From positions 1-64,000 of the forward strand of contig UCLR01000030.1 of NCBI GenBank assembly GCA_900473415.1: DNA of 64,000 nucleotides, given 5' to 3'. The DNA comes from Hyphomicrobiales bacterium (GTDB lineage Bacteria > Pseudomonadota > Alphaproteobacteria > Rhizobiales > Beijerinckiaceae). The position numbers and the translations under genes are program-made. Below, piece after piece: positions 16,881-28,014 of this stretch (positions within the stretch are counted from its first letter, which is position 1; the number at the start of each line of letters is the position of its first letter). The notes beneath the pieces were generated by a model. The model did not search any database. It was given only the letters and a program-made list of their open reading frames with translations, and was not told the origin of the DNA.

Positions 16881-18262
16881 CTCTGCCGGGCGGCCTCCGG
16901 AAAGCGCGCGGTAAAGGCGCCTTCCCGCTCCGGCGGCAGCCTCACGGCCAGCGTCAGACCACCATCCTCCGCGTCCTTGCGCGACAGGATCTCGCCATTG
17001 GCATGAAGCCACGCGAGCGATTTGCCGTCGCCGGGCGCAAGGCTGAGCACATAGACCGGACGCGTGAGCGCGATGCGGGCCTCGATGGCGCGCGTCAGGC
17101 GGTCGATCCCCTCGCCGGTCAGCGCCGAGACCAGCACCGGCCGCGCCTCTTCCGGTCGATGCTCCGCGACTTCGAGCTGGCGGGCACGCTCGGCTTCGTC
17201 GAGAAGATCGGCCTTGTTCCAGACCTCGATGACGCGCCGGGCGTCATCCGGATTGATACCGAGATCGCGCAGGATCGACTGGACATCGGCCGCCTGCGCC
17301 TGCGTGTCCTCATGCGAGACGTCGCGGACATGGAGCAGGACGTCCGCCTCGATCGCGTCCTCCAGCGTAGCCCGGAACGCGGCAACGAGTTGCGTCGGCA
17401 GGTCCGAGATGAAGCCGACGGTGTCGGACAGCATGATCCGCGCGCCATGCGGCAGCTTGATCGCCCGCGCCGTCGGGTCGAGCGTGGCGAAGAGCATGTC
17501 CTGCGCCAAGACCTCAGCCGAGGTGAGCCGGTTGAACAGCGTCGACTTGCCGGCATTGGTATAGCCGACCAGCGCCACGATCGGATAAGGCACGCGCTTG
17601 CGGCTCGCCCGGTGCAGCGCGCGCGTGCGCTTCACCGCCTCCAGATCGCGCTCGATCTTGGTCATGCGCTCCTGGATGATGCGCCGGTCCGCCTCGATCT
17701 GAGTTTCGCCTGGGCCGCCGAGGAAGCCGAAGCCACCGCGCTGGCGCTCGAGGTGGGTCCAGGATCGCACCAGCCGGCTCTTCTGGTAGTTGAGATGAGC
17801 GAGCTCGACCTGAAGCGCGCCTTCCTTGGTGCGAGCGCGACGGCCAAAGATCTCAAGGATCAGGCCGGTGCGGTCGATGACCTTGCAGCCGAAGGCCTTC
17901 TCGAGATTGCGCTGCTGGACGGGCGAAAGCGCGCAGTCCATCACAACGAGGCCGATTTCCTCGATCTTGATGCGCTCGGCGAGCTCATCCACCTTGCCCT
18001 TGCCGAGATAGGTCGCAGGCCTCAGCGCCGTCAGCAGAACCTGCACCGGCTCGACGACGGTGAGGTCGATCGCGGCTGCAAGGCCCACCGCTTCGTCGAG
18101 CCGAGCCGCGAAGGAGCGCTGATTGGAGTCGAGCGCGACACCGCGCTTCTGGAGATAGGGACCGACGACATAGGCGCGCGTGTTCGACGCGATCTCGCGC
18201 TCGATCTCGTCGAGCGGCTTGGTTGCCGCCCGCTCCTTGTCGTTTCCGCGGCTTGCCGCCAA
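16877..18262 (-). CDS. hflX: HflX ribosome-associated GTPase
   Basis: A 461-residue GTPase that splits ribosomes under stress. An N-terminal HflX domain ([26 protein letters not shown], then [19 protein letters not shown]) precedes the G domain with G1 [10 protein letters not shown]3 DTVGF and G4 NKAD. The proposed start is TTG at 18262, one base after the hfq stop, with GAGGAC inside the end of hfq as ribosome site; in-frame codons further upstream lie wholly inside hfq. The hfq-hflX pairing is the standard alphaproteobacterial arrangement and suggests coupled translation. Confidence 0.93.
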   Translation of the reverse strand: MAASRGNDKERAATKPLDEIEREIASNTRAYVVGPYLQKRGVALDSNQRSFAARLDEAVGLAAAIDLTVVEPVQVLLTALRPATYLGKGKVDELAERIKIEEIGLVVMDCALSPVQQRNLEKAFGCKVIDRTGLILEIFGRRARTKEGALQVELAHLNYQKSRLVRSWTHLERQRGGFGFLGGPGETQIEADRRIIQERMTKIERDLEAVKRTRALHRASRKRVPYPIVALVGYTNAGKSTLFNRLTSAEVLAQDMLFATLDPTARAIKLPHGARIMLSDTVGFISDLPTQLVAAFRATLEDAIEADVLLHVRDVSHEDTQAQAADVQSILRDLGINPDDARRVIEVWNKADLLDEAERARQLEVAEHRPEEARPVLVSALTGEGIDRLTRAIEARIALTRPVYVLSLAPGDGKSLAWLHANGEILSRKDAEDGGLTLAVRLPPEREGAFTARFPEAARQS

Positions 18263-18263
18263 A

Positions 18264-18512
18264 TCAGTTCTTGTCCGTGTCCTCGGGCTCGAACAACTGC
18301 ACCGGATGGCCCGGCATGATGGTCGAGATCGCGTGCTTGTAGACCAGCTGGGAGTGGCCGTCACGCCGCAACAGCACGCAGAAATTGTCGAACCAGGTGA
18401 CGACGCCCTGCAGCTTGACGCCGTTCACCAGGAAGATCGTCAGCGGAATCTTCTGCTTACGGACGTGATTGAGGAAGGTGTCCTGAAGGTTCTGTGCCCG
18501 CTCCGCGGCCAT
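18264..18512 (-). CDS. hfq: RNA chaperone Hfq
   Basis: An 82-residue Sm-like protein forming hexamers that pair small RNAs with mRNAs. Sm1 motif ([40 protein letters not shown]) and Sm2 motif ([13 protein letters not shown]) are complete. In alphaproteobacteria it controls nitrogen regulators among others and lies just after ntrX, as here, though a 205-bp gap suggests its own promoter. Confidence 0.98.
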   Translation of the reverse strand: MAAERAQNLQDTFLNHVRKQKIPLTIFLVNGVKLQGVVTWFDNFCVLLRRDGHSQLVYKHAISTIMPGHPVQLFEPEDTDKN

Positions 18513-18687
18513 GGGTAGTCCCTGTTGTTGGGATCGCCGATCGGTTTACGCCCCGCGATCCAGTTCGCTCCGTTCTGGCTGACAGCACATTCCATCCGCC
18601 TCGGAGCACCGATACGCTATTAGACCGTCGAGTACGGCCATAACGCAAGTGCAGCATAGCCGCGTTTTTAAGCAGGGCCCCTGCGCT

Positions 18688-18703
18688 GGGCGCAGAAGCG
18701 CCC
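18688..18703 (-). terminator. Stem-loop downstream of ntrX
   Basis: GGGCGCAGAAGCGCCC forms a perfect 6-bp GC stem with a four-base loop, 15 bp... downstream of the ntrX side of the ntrX-hfq gap. No T-run follows, so it may be only a weak terminator or an RNA 3' end. Confidence 0.3.
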
Positions 18704-18717
18704 ATTCGCAAGGCCGC

Positions 18718-20085
18718 TCAGCCTACCCCGAGCGACTTGAGCTTGCGGTGCAGCGCCGAACGCTCCATGCCGATGAACTCGGCCGTACGCGAGATGTTGC
18801 CCGAGAAGCGCGCGATCTGCGCGATCAGGTATTCGCGCTCGAAGATTTCCCGCGCATCGCGCAGCGGCAGGCTCATCAGCCGCTCGCCACCGGAACCCGA
18901 CGGAGTCGTAGGCACCATGGCGCCCACCTCTGCCGGCAGCATCTCGACCGTGATCTCGGCGCTTGGGTCGCCCTTCGTCAGGATCATCAAGCGCTCCACA
19001 TTGTTACGCAGCTCGCGAACATTGCCCGGCCATTCATGTGACTGCAGCACGGCCATGGCGTCGGAGCCGATCCGGCGCCTGGGCAGGCCGGTCGCGACCG
19101 AGATCTGATCCATGAAGAACTCGATCAGTTCCGGCACGTCCTCCCGGCGCTCCGAGAGCGGAGGCACCTTGATCGGCACGACGCCCAGCCGGTGATAGAG
19201 GTCTTCCCGGAAGCGCCCGTCGGCGATGAGTTGCGCGAGATCGCGGCTCGACGAGGAGACGATGCGGACATCGACATGCACCCGCGTCGCTCCGCCGACG
19301 CGCTGGAAGTTCTGGTCGACGAGCACGCGCAGGATGCGGTTCTGCGTCTCTCGGGGCATGTCGCCGATCTCGTCGATATACAGCGAGCCGCCATGCGCTT
19401 CTTCCAACGCACCGATCCGGCGCGAGCGCCCGTCGCCGCCCTCGACACCGAAAAGCTCCTCCTCCATCGTTTCCGGCGTGATCGTTGCCGCGTTGATGAC
19501 GACGAACGGCCCGTTCGCACGGCTCGAAGCCTCGTGCAGCGTTCGCGCCGTCAGCTCCTTGCCGCAGCCGGGCTCGCCGGTGATCAGGACGCGCGCATTG
19601 GTGGGGGCCACGCGCTCGATCGTCTGGCGTAGCTGATTCACCACGGTCGTGCGCCCGACGATGTGGCTAGCCTGGACCGAGCGGGTCTTCAGCTCTCGCA
19701 CCTCCCGGCGCAGGCGCGACGCCTCAAGCGCGCGCTCGGCGACAAGCACGAGCCGATCCGCCTTGAAGGGCTTTTCGATGAAGTCGTAGGCGCCGCTCTT
19801 GATGGCCGAAACGGCCGTCTCGATGTTGCCGTGACCCGAGATCATCACCACGGCGAGGTCGGGATGATTCTCCTTGATGATCTCCAGCACCTGCAGCCCG
19901 TCCAGCCGGCTGCCCTGCAGCCAGATGTCGAGGAAAACAAGGTTGGGCCGGCGTGCGGCAATCGCTGCCAGCGCCTCATCAGCGGAACCCGCCTTGCGGG
20001 TGCGGTAGCCTTCATCCTCCAGAAGGCCGGCGACCAGATCGCGGATGTCGACTTCGTCGTCCACCACCAGGATGTCAGCGCTCAT
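18718..20085 (-). CDS. ntrX: NtrX sigma-54-type response regulator
   Basis: A 455-residue response regulator paired with NtrY. Receiver domain (residues 3-120) with acidic pocket D9-D10, phosphoacceptor D53 and K106; AAA+ central domain with Walker A GEPGCGKE; C-terminal Fis-type HTH (RTAEFIGMERSALHRKL). The sigma-54-contacting GAFTGA loop is replaced by GVEGGD, as usual in alphaproteobacterial NtrX, so it may act without sigma-54. It controls nitrogen metabolism and envelope or cell-cycle functions in relatives. Its ATG overlaps the ntrY stop by 4 bp. Confidence 0.96.
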   Translation of the reverse strand: MSADILVVDDEVDIRDLVAGLLEDEGYRTRKAGSADEALAAIAARRPNLVFLDIWLQGSRLDGLQVLEIIKENHPDLAVVMISGHGNIETAVSAIKSGAYDFIEKPFKADRLVLVAERALEASRLRREVRELKTRSVQASHIVGRTTVVNQLRQTIERVAPTNARVLITGEPGCGKELTARTLHEASSRANGPFVVINAATITPETMEEELFGVEGGDGRSRRIGALEEAHGGSLYIDEIGDMPRETQNRILRVLVDQNFQRVGGATRVHVDVRIVSSSSRDLAQLIADGRFREDLYHRLGVVPIKVPPLSERREDVPELIEFFMDQISVATGLPRRRIGSDAMAVLQSHEWPGNVRELRNNVERLMILTKGDPSAEITVEMLPAEVGAMVPTTPSGSGGERLMSLPLRDAREIFEREYLIAQIARFSGNISRTAEFIGMERSALHRKLKSLGVG

Positions 20086-22445
20086 AGGCGTATTCCATTC
20101 CTCGAATCGTGTTTGAGCGGCCCGGCGTCCGGTTCGGGCGTCTTGTCGCCACTCGTGTGTTCCTGTTCGGGGCCCGTCTCGGGGAACCAGAGCCGGATGC
20201 GCGCGCCCCTGCCCCCATCCGGACGATCGAGCAGCTCGATGCCGCCACCGTGGTCCTCCAGGATCTTGCCAACGATGGCGAGGCCGAGCCCGGTCCCGCC
20301 CTCGCGCGTGGTCATGTAGGGCTCGAGCAGCTTCAGGCGCTGGTCGGCCGGCAACCCCTTGCCGTTATCGACAATGTCGATGACGATCCGCCCATCCTCG
20401 CGACGCTCCAGGCTGACATCGATGCGCCCCGTGCCGCCGCGCTCTTCAACCGGCACCGCCTGGATCGCCTCCGTGGCGTTCTTGATGACATTGGTCAGCG
20501 CCTGCGAGATCAGGCGGCGGTCGAAGCGGGCGAGTGCTGGATCGGCCGGCAGATCTTCCTCGATCGCCGTCTCGGGATTGCCGACGCGCCAGAGGAAGAC
20601 GATCTGGCGCACCGTCTCGACGATATCCTCCCGTGCCAGCGACGGCTTCGGCATGCGCGCGAACGAGGAGAATTCGTCGACCATCCGCCGGATGTCCTCG
20701 ACCTGCCGCACGATCGTGTCGGTGCACTGGTCGAAGACGTCCTTGCCCTCGGTGATGACGCGACCGAAGCGGCGCTTGATCCGCTCGGCCGAGAGCTGGA
20801 TCGGCGTCAGCGGATTCTTGATCTCGTGTGCAATACGGCGCGCCACGTCGGCCCAGGCGGCGGTGCGCTGGGCGGAGACGAGATCGGTGATGTCGTCCAG
20901 CGTCACCACGAGCCCCGCACCGATCCCCTCGCCTTCGCGCGCCGCGCGAATGTTGACCATGCGGTCTTGGCCTCCGCGGCTAATCGTGACCTGGCCTGCA
21001 CTCTGCCGCTGCCGGCCATGCAGAGCCTCGACGACGAATTCCGTCACCTCAGGCGCAATCTCGCCGATCGGCTTGCCGAGCAACCGCCCTCCGGTTCCGA
21101 GCAAGCTCTCCGCCGAGCGGTTGATCGTGGTGACGTAGCCGTCGCCATCGAGGCTGAGCACGCCCGAGGAAACGCCCGAGAGAACGGTCTCGGTGAAGCG
21201 CCGGCGCTTGTCGATGACTTCACTCGCAGTCACCAGGCTATCGCGCTGGCGGCGGAGTTCTGCAGTCATCTTGTTGAAGGTCTCGCCGAGATGGGCGAGG
21301 TCGCCCTCCGAACGCTTAATCGGCACCTGGACGTAGAAATTGCCGCTCGAAACCTGATCCGTCGCATGGATCATCCGCCGGATCGGCGCAACGAGGCGGT
21401 TCGCGAAGCTCAAACCTAACCAGATCGCCGAAAGCAGCAGGATCAGCGCGATCAGGCCGTACATCGACGCGAAGGCGATCTGCACGCCCCTGCGGCGGGC
21501 ATCGATCGACAGATACTCGACAGCGGCGCCTCGCGCGATGGCCGGGAACTCGACCGCCAGGGGGTCGACCTCCCGGGCGATGTGCAGGAAGCCGTTATCA
21601 TAGGCCGGCAGCTTCATCAGCGCGCCGAAGATGCGGCCGGTGCGGGGAATGACGCAGATCGGTTCAGGCGAAGCGCGCGCATCGTCGAAGGCAGCCTGAT
21701 CCGGCTTCGGCGCATCGCGCAGCACGTCGATATTGGCCCGCACAACCACCTTGTCCGGCGCGTCCATGATCGCGGCGACGGGGACGCCAAGCGCAGTCGC
21801 CCGCGCGGTCAGGAAGTTCTCGAACCATTTCCGATCGACATTGAAGGTCGGCTTGGCGCGGGTGAGATCGTCCGCGAGGATACGGATCTCGCGGCCGAGC
21901 GAGCGGCACTGGCCAGCGGCATAGGCGTCGGCAACCTCGACCGACTTGAAGATCGCGTCGCGCATCCGGTCCGAGAACCACGGCTCCAGCCCTCGTTCGA
22001 TCGTGACGGTGGCAATGACTGCGACCAGCACGGCCGGCAGTGCTGCAACGATGCTGAACAGGCCAACGATACGGACATGCAGGCCAGCGGCGGCGGCACC
22101 AGCTTTTCGCGCGCGCATCAGGACCGCCGCCTCGAAGGCCACAATGACCATCAGGGCAACGATCAGCAGCGCATTGAGGACGAAGACGCCGACCACGACC
22201 TCGTGGACCGGCGCGACGGGCGTGGCGCCAGACAGGACAAGAAAGGTGAGCAGCGCGGAAACCAGCGCCAGGACGACAACGGTCGCCCCAATCCATCCGG
22301 AGACGCGGCGGGACTTCTCCTCACCGCGCGGCACCATCCTGGCCTCGCTTACAGAAGCGGACACGTTCTTTGACAACTCCAATGCAACGCTACCACTGGA
22401 CGGTCGCGCTGGCGCACTGATGCGCCGCCGCAACGGTGTTGTCAA
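20082..22445 (-). CDS. ntrY: NtrY membrane sensor histidine kinase
   Basis: A 787-residue sensor. N-terminal membrane helices (about residues 50-170), a periplasmic-like sensor part, another helix followed by HAMP (LAPIRRMIHATDQVSSG), a PAS domain (LDGDGYVTTINRSAESLLG) and the kinase core with the phosphorylated His at about residue 540 ([17 protein letters not shown]), N box and GTGLGLAIV. It phosphorylates NtrX. Lies in the dusB-ntrBCYX cluster, 67 bp after ntrC. Confidence 0.96.
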   Translation of the reverse strand: MTTPLRRRISAPARPSSGSVALELSKNVSASVSEARMVPRGEEKSRRVSGWIGATVVVLALVSALLTFLVLSGATPVAPVHEVVVGVFVLNALLIVALMVIVAFEAAVLMRARKAGAAAAGLHVRIVGLFSIVAALPAVLVAVIATVTIERGLEPWFSDRMRDAIFKSVEVADAYAAGQCRSLGREIRILADDLTRAKPTFNVDRKWFENFLTARATALGVPVAAIMDAPDKVVVRANIDVLRDAPKPDQAAFDDARASPEPICVIPRTGRIFGALMKLPAYDNGFLHIAREVDPLAVEFPAIARGAAVEYLSIDARRRGVQIAFASMYGLIALILLLSAIWLGLSFANRLVAPIRRMIHATDQVSSGNFYVQVPIKRSEGDLAHLGETFNKMTAELRRQRDSLVTASEVIDKRRRFTETVLSGVSSGVLSLDGDGYVTTINRSAESLLGTGGRLLGKPIGEIAPEVTEFVVEALHGRQRQSAGQVTISRGGQDRMVNIRAAREGEGIGAGLVVTLDDITDLVSAQRTAAWADVARRIAHEIKNPLTPIQLSAERIKRRFGRVITEGKDVFDQCTDTIVRQVEDIRRMVDEFSSFARMPKPSLAREDIVETVRQIVFLWRVGNPETAIEEDLPADPALARFDRRLISQALTNVIKNATEAIQAVPVEERGGTGRIDVSLERREDGRIVIDIVDNGKGLPADQRLKLLEPYMTTREGGTGLGLAIVGKILEDHGGGIELLDRPDGGRGARIRLWFPETGPEQEHTSGDKTPEPDAGPLKHDSRNGIRL

Positions 22446-22512
22446 AATATGACATCGGCAAGGCAGGATTCACCGCTTGCCGCACCCATTTGAAAACCCG
22501 CACGAATTCCGC

Positions 22513-23964
<1,452 letters not shown>

Positions 23965-23972
23965 GTGTTCCT

Positions 23973-25121
23973 TTAGGCCTTGCGTTGACTGCCCTGACCG
24001 AGCTGGTGCAGCGGCAGGAGGATCCTGAAATGCGTCCGGCGGGGGACGGACTCGCACTCGACGATTCCGCCGTGATCGCCGATCACCTTGGCGACAAGTG
24101 CAAGTCCAAGGCCACTTCCCTGCGCCTTGGTGGTGACGAAGGGATCGAACAGGTGCTGGACGAGGTCCGGCGGGACGCCGGGGCCGTTGTCGCGGATGCC
24201 GATCTCGAGCGGCAAGGCGATCCGTTCCTGCGAGCCGGGAACCTGCATCCGGATGCCCGGGCGATAGGCGGTCGTCAGCATGATCTCGCCGTCGAGCGCA
24301 TGTTCGCCAATGGCTTCGGCGGCATTCTTCACCAAGTTCAGCAGGACCTGCACGAGCTGATCGCGATTCCCCGCCACCGGCGGCAGCGACGGATCGTAGA
24401 CCTCAGTGAAGCGGATGTGCCGGGCGAACCCGGACTGCGCCAGGCGCTTCACATGATCGAGCACGTCATGGACGTTGACCGCGTCGCGCTCACTCGGCCG
24501 TTCGTCGCCGAACAGCTCGACCCGCTCGACCAGCTTCACGATGCGGTCGGTCTCGTCGCAGATCAGCTGGGTCAGCATCCGGTCGGAGTCGGAGATCGAT
24601 CCTTCGAGCAGCTGCGCTGCCCCGCGAATGCCGGAGAGCGGGTTCTTGATCTCATGGGCCAGCATGGCGCCGAGCGCGGTGATGGAACGGGCCGCCCCAC
24701 GATGCGTCAATTGCCTGTCCATTTTTTCGGCAATTGTCCGTTCTTGCAGCATCAGAACGACGGCATCGCCCTGGCTGGGCAAGGGAGAGGCGAAAACATC
24801 GACGATGCGATCAATCCCGAGGCGCGGCGAGCCCAGATCGAGGCGGTACTCGCTGACGCTTGCGCCACGGCGCTGAACCTCCTCGATCAGCCCGAGCACC
24901 GGCGAACCGAAGGCGATCAGGTCGTCGATGCGCTGGCGCTTGAGCACGGAGGCGCTGGACTGGAAGAAATCCTCGGCCGCCGTGTTCGCATAGATCACGC
25001 TATGCCCGTCGCCGATGACGAGCACCGGCATCGGCAGCACGTTCAGCGCCTGCACCTCGATGGGGTCGAGCAGATAGGCACTTCTGCTCTCGAGCCCCTT
25101 GTCGGCAAATATCGCCGTCAT
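23973..25121 (-). CDS. ntrB: NtrB nitrogen sensor kinase
   Basis: A soluble 382-residue histidine kinase/phosphatase for NtrC. PAS domain (about residues 25-110), dimerisation/phosphorylation helix with H156 ([12 protein letters not shown]), N box (LVKNAAEAI) and G boxes ([19 protein letters not shown]). Its activity is set by the PII protein, whose gene glnB lies at 43977. The gene is 17 bp after dusB, the common nifR3-ntrB linkage. Confidence 0.97.
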   Translation of the reverse strand: MTAIFADKGLESRSAYLLDPIEVQALNVLPMPVLVIGDGHSVIYANTAAEDFFQSSASVLKRQRIDDLIAFGSPVLGLIEEVQRRGASVSEYRLDLGSPRLGIDRIVDVFASPLPSQGDAVVLMLQERTIAEKMDRQLTHRGAARSITALGAMLAHEIKNPLSGIRGAAQLLEGSISDSDRMLTQLICDETDRIVKLVERVELFGDERPSERDAVNVHDVLDHVKRLAQSGFARHIRFTEVYDPSLPPVAGNRDQLVQVLLNLVKNAAEAIGEHALDGEIMLTTAYRPGIRMQVPGSQERIALPLEIGIRDNGPGVPPDLVQHLFDPFVTTKAQGSGLGLALVAKVIGDHGGIVECESVPRRTHFRILLPLHQLGQGSQRKA

Positions 25122-25138
25122 CTACCCCTCATCACAAC

Positions 25139-26167
25139 TCAGGCCGCAGCACGGCTACATTCGTTCGAAAGCAACCCCCGCAGAGCCCCCATGACCTGTC
25201 GCGGGTCCTCTGAGGTCAGCAGGATGCGGCGGCGCTCCGGATCAGGCTCGCAGCCCTCCGCCACGGCTTCGTCCGCATAGGCAGCGAGATGCTTGCGGGC
25301 ATGACGCACACCATGCGCGACGCCCATCAAAGCTAGCAGCTCCTCATAGTGCTCGCAGGCCAGCGCGAGCTTCTCCGGGCGCGTCAGTCGCTCAGGCTCA
25401 CGCCCGTCGAGCGCCGCACCGATCTCACCGACCAGCCAAGGGCGCCCCAGTGCAGCCCGCCCGACCATCACGAAATCCGCGCCCGAATGCTCCAGGCAGG
25501 TCCGTGCGTCCTCTGCGTCGTGGACATCGCCATTGGCCACCAGCGGAAAATCCCCCGCCGCGCGGACGGCTGCGATCGCGCGCCAGTCCGCCTTGCCCTT
25601 GTAGAATTGCTGGCGGGTGCGGCCATGAACCGTGATCATCCGCGCTCCGGCGGCGACCGCACGCCGTGCAAGCTCGGGCGCGTTGCGCGACGCATCATCC
25701 CAGCCAAGCCGCATCTTCACAGTCACCGGCACCTTGACCGCCGCGACGGCGGCCTCGATCAGCGTCACGGCATGATCGAGATCGCGCATCAGCGCCGAGC
25801 CCGCCCAGCCGCCCGTCACCTTCTTCGCCGGGCAGCCCATATTGATGTCCACGACGGCGGCGCCATTGGCTTCCGCCAGCCGCGCCGCTTCGCCGAGCCA
25901 ATGCGGGTCGCAGCCCGCGAGTTGCACGACATGCGGCGAGACGCCCTCGCCCTCGGCGCGGATGCGCGCCTCCTCGTTGCCGCGGACGAATTCGTCCGAA
26001 GCCACCATCTCGGAGACCACAATGCCCGCGCCGCGGCGAGCGGCGATACGGCGCATCACGATGTCGGTCACACCCGACATCGGCGCCAGAAAGGCGCGGG
26101 ACTCGATCGGAATTCCTGCGATGTTCAAAAGGTACAGCCTGATTTTTAGGCAATCGCCACTATGCAT
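25139..26167 (-). CDS. dusB: tRNA-dihydrouridine synthase DusB
   Basis: FMN-dependent enzyme reducing uridine in the tRNA D-loop, also called NifR3 because it heads the ntrBC operon. TIM-barrel start LAPMSGVTDIVMRR, catalytic cysteine in MGCPAKKVTGGWAGSALM and the flavin site MITVHGRTRQQFYKG. The start at ATG 26167 gives 342 residues; in-frame TTGs nearer to the conserved core (family proteins begin about 10 residues before LAPMSG) are alternatives, and ATG 26233 is less likely. Divergent from ispDF over a 134-bp AT-richer promoter region. Confidence 0.94.
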   Translation of the reverse strand: MHSGDCLKIRLYLLNIAGIPIESRAFLAPMSGVTDIVMRRIAARRGAGIVVSEMVASDEFVRGNEEARIRAEGEGVSPHVVQLAGCDPHWLGEAARLAEANGAAVVDINMGCPAKKVTGGWAGSALMRDLDHAVTLIEAAVAAVKVPVTVKMRLGWDDASRNAPELARRAVAAGARMITVHGRTRQQFYKGKADWRAIAAVRAAGDFPLVANGDVHDAEDARTCLEHSGADFVMVGRAALGRPWLVGEIGAALDGREPERLTRPEKLALACEHYEELLALMGVAHGVRHARKHLAAYADEAVAEGCEPDPERRRILLTSEDPRQVMGALRGLLSNECSRAAA

Positions 26168-26301
26168 ATTTAGTAGACATTGCTGCAGTAGCGCAAGTGG
26201 ATATTGCGATGCAACAGCGCTGCCCCCTGCCATCTGCCTAGAGAATTGAGTATGGCTGCCCGCGCAAGCGGCTTTCTGAGCCAGAACCAGGGTCAGCCCT
26301 T

Positions 26302-27507
26302 ATGTCCAGCCTTCCCGAAGCGCCCCTGTCCGTTGCTGCCCTGCTCGTTGCGGCGGGACGAGGCCTGCGCGCCGGCGGCGGTGCGCCGAAGCAGTATCGG
26401 CTCATCGAAGGCCTCCCCGTCCTCGCCCGAGCCCTGGTGCCGTTCCTAGCGGAGCCGGCGGTGAGTCGCATCGCAGTCGTCATCGGCGAAGGTGATGAGG
26501 AACGCTATGCCAACGCGATCGCAGGGCTCGACAGTTCGCGGCTGGCCGCTCCGACGCTGGGTGGTATCACCCGGCAGGAATCGGTGAGACGCGGCTTGCT
26601 CGCGCTTTCGCGGGAGGGTTTCGACGGTATCGTGTTGGTCCATGACGCCGCCCGCCCCTTTGTCTCCCGGACGCAGATTGCGGCTGCGATCGACCGACTT
26701 GGCGAAGCCGGACTCGCCGCCATCCCGGCGCTGCCGGTGACCGACACTGTGAAGCGTACCGACGCCAGCGGTCATGTCGCCGAGACGCCACCGCGCGACC
26801 AGCTCGTCAGCGTCCAGACCCCGCAGGCTTTCCGCTTCAGGCCGTTGCTGGAAGCTCACGAGGCCGCCGAGGCTGCGCTGCTGCACGGCTTCACCGATGA
26901 CGCTGCCCTGATGGAATGGGCAGGCCACCCGGTCGCGACCTTCCGCGGCGACCCGGCCAATATCAAGCTGACCCATGCCGAGGACTTCCAGCGTGCCAAC
27001 GCCCCTGCCGACAAGGCTCTGGTGACGCGTGTCGGCACCGGATACGACGTCCATGCCTTCGGCCCCGGGGATCATGTATGGCTGGGCGGCGTTCGGATCG
27101 GCCACGACCGCGGCGTCGTGGCGCATTCGGATGGCGACGTCGCACTGCATGCGCTGACGGACGCCCTGCTCGGCGCGCTGGCCGAGGGCGATATCGGCAC
27201 GCATTTCCCCCCGAGTGATCCGCAATGGCGCGGCGCGGCCTCGGCGCAGTTCCTTGCCTTCGCGGCCGGCCGCGTGCGCGAGCGCGGCGGAAGGATTGAC
27301 CATCTCGACCTCACCATCGTCTGCGAGGCCCCGAAGGTCGGCCCGCATCGCGAAGCGATCCGGGTGGCGATCGCAGACGCCGCCGGGGTGCCGGTCGGGA
27401 AAGTCGCGATCAAGGCAACCACATCCGAGCGCATGGGTTTCACCGGGCGGCGTGAGGGGCTGGCCGCGCTGGCGACGGCAACGATCCGCCTGCCTGAGGA
27501 GGAGTGA
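26302..27507 (+). CDS. ispDF: Bifunctional IspD/IspF isoprenoid enzyme
   Basis: A 401-residue fusion for two steps of the MEP isoprenoid pathway. Residues 1-230 are IspD (CTP site [19 protein letters not shown], then [11 protein letters not shown]): forms CDP-methylerythritol. Residues 242-400 are IspF ([11 protein letters not shown] with the zinc ligands D and H, then [18 protein letters not shown]): makes the cyclodiphosphate. The fusion is typical of many alphaproteobacteria. Followed by cinA after 4 bp, so they are co-transcribed. Confidence 0.97.
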   Translation: MSSLPEAPLSVAALLVAAGRGLRAGGGAPKQYRLIEGLPVLARALVPFLAEPAVSRIAVVIGEGDEERYANAIAGLDSSRLAAPTLGGITRQESVRRGLLALSREGFDGIVLVHDAARPFVSRTQIAAAIDRLGEAGLAAIPALPVTDTVKRTDASGHVAETPPRDQLVSVQTPQAFRFRPLLEAHEAAEAALLHGFTDDAALMEWAGHPVATFRGDPANIKLTHAEDFQRANAPADKALVTRVGTGYDVHAFGPGDHVWLGGVRIGHDRGVVAHSDGDVALHALTDALLGALAEGDIGTHFPPSDPQWRGAASAQFLAFAAGRVRERGGRIDHLDLTIVCEAPKVGPHREAIRVAIADAAGVPVGKVAIKATTSERMGFTGRREGLAALATATIRLPEEE

Positions 27508-27511
27508 GCCC

Positions 27512-28009
27512 ATGTTCGATCTCGACATCCGTTCGCGGGCAGCGGAACTGCTGAATATCAGCAAGGAGCGCGGCTTCACGGTCGCGACCGTCGAATCCTG
27601 CACCGGTGGCCTCGTCTGCGGCGCGCTGACCACGGTCGCGGGATCCTCCTCCATGGTACAGGGCGGGCTCGTCACCTACGCCAACGAGGCGAAGGTCGCG
27701 CTGGCCGGCGTGCCGATCGAACTGATCGAAAAGCACGGCGCCGTCAGCGAGCCCGTCGCCCGCTCCATGGCGGAAGGCGGGAAGGGACGGCTCAACGCCA
27801 CTTATGTCGTCTCGATCACCGGCGTCGCGGGACCGGGCGGCGGCAGCGTGGAGAAGCCGGTCGGCCTCGTCCATTTCGCCTGCGCCGGCTCGTCCGGCAC
27901 GAAGCACCGCGAGAAGCGCTTCGGTGAGCAGTCGCGCGACGAGATTCGCCGGCTCAGCGTGTTGGAAGCGCTCGACCTGCTGCGCGAGACGGTGTTGACC
28001 GGGCCCTGA
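27512..28009 (+). CDS. cinA: CinA-family nicotinamide-nucleotide amidohydrolase
   Basis: A 165-residue single-domain CinA (PncC) protein that deamidates nicotinamide mononucleotide in NAD salvage. Family marks: [34 protein letters not shown] and [21 protein letters not shown]. The N-terminal MoCF-like half of long CinA is absent, the normal short form. ATG 27512 has GAGGAGTGAGCC in front, partly inside the ispDF end. Confidence 0.93.
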   Translation: MFDLDIRSRAAELLNISKERGFTVATVESCTGGLVCGALTTVAGSSSMVQGGLVTYANEAKVALAGVPIELIEKHGAVSEPVARSMAEGGKGRLNATYVVSITGVAGPGGGSVEKPVGLVHFACAGSSGTKHREKRFGEQSRDEIRRLSVLEALDLLRETVLTGP

Positions 28010-28014
28010 CCCGC

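Noticed and set aside
17003..18319. 438-codon plus-strand frame
   Set aside because: Antisense to hflX and hfq, both certain genes.
18718..20085. NtrX suspected of being defective because GAFTGA is missing
   Set aside because: Loss of GAFTGA is the norm in alphaproteobacterial NtrX; the rest of the protein is intact.
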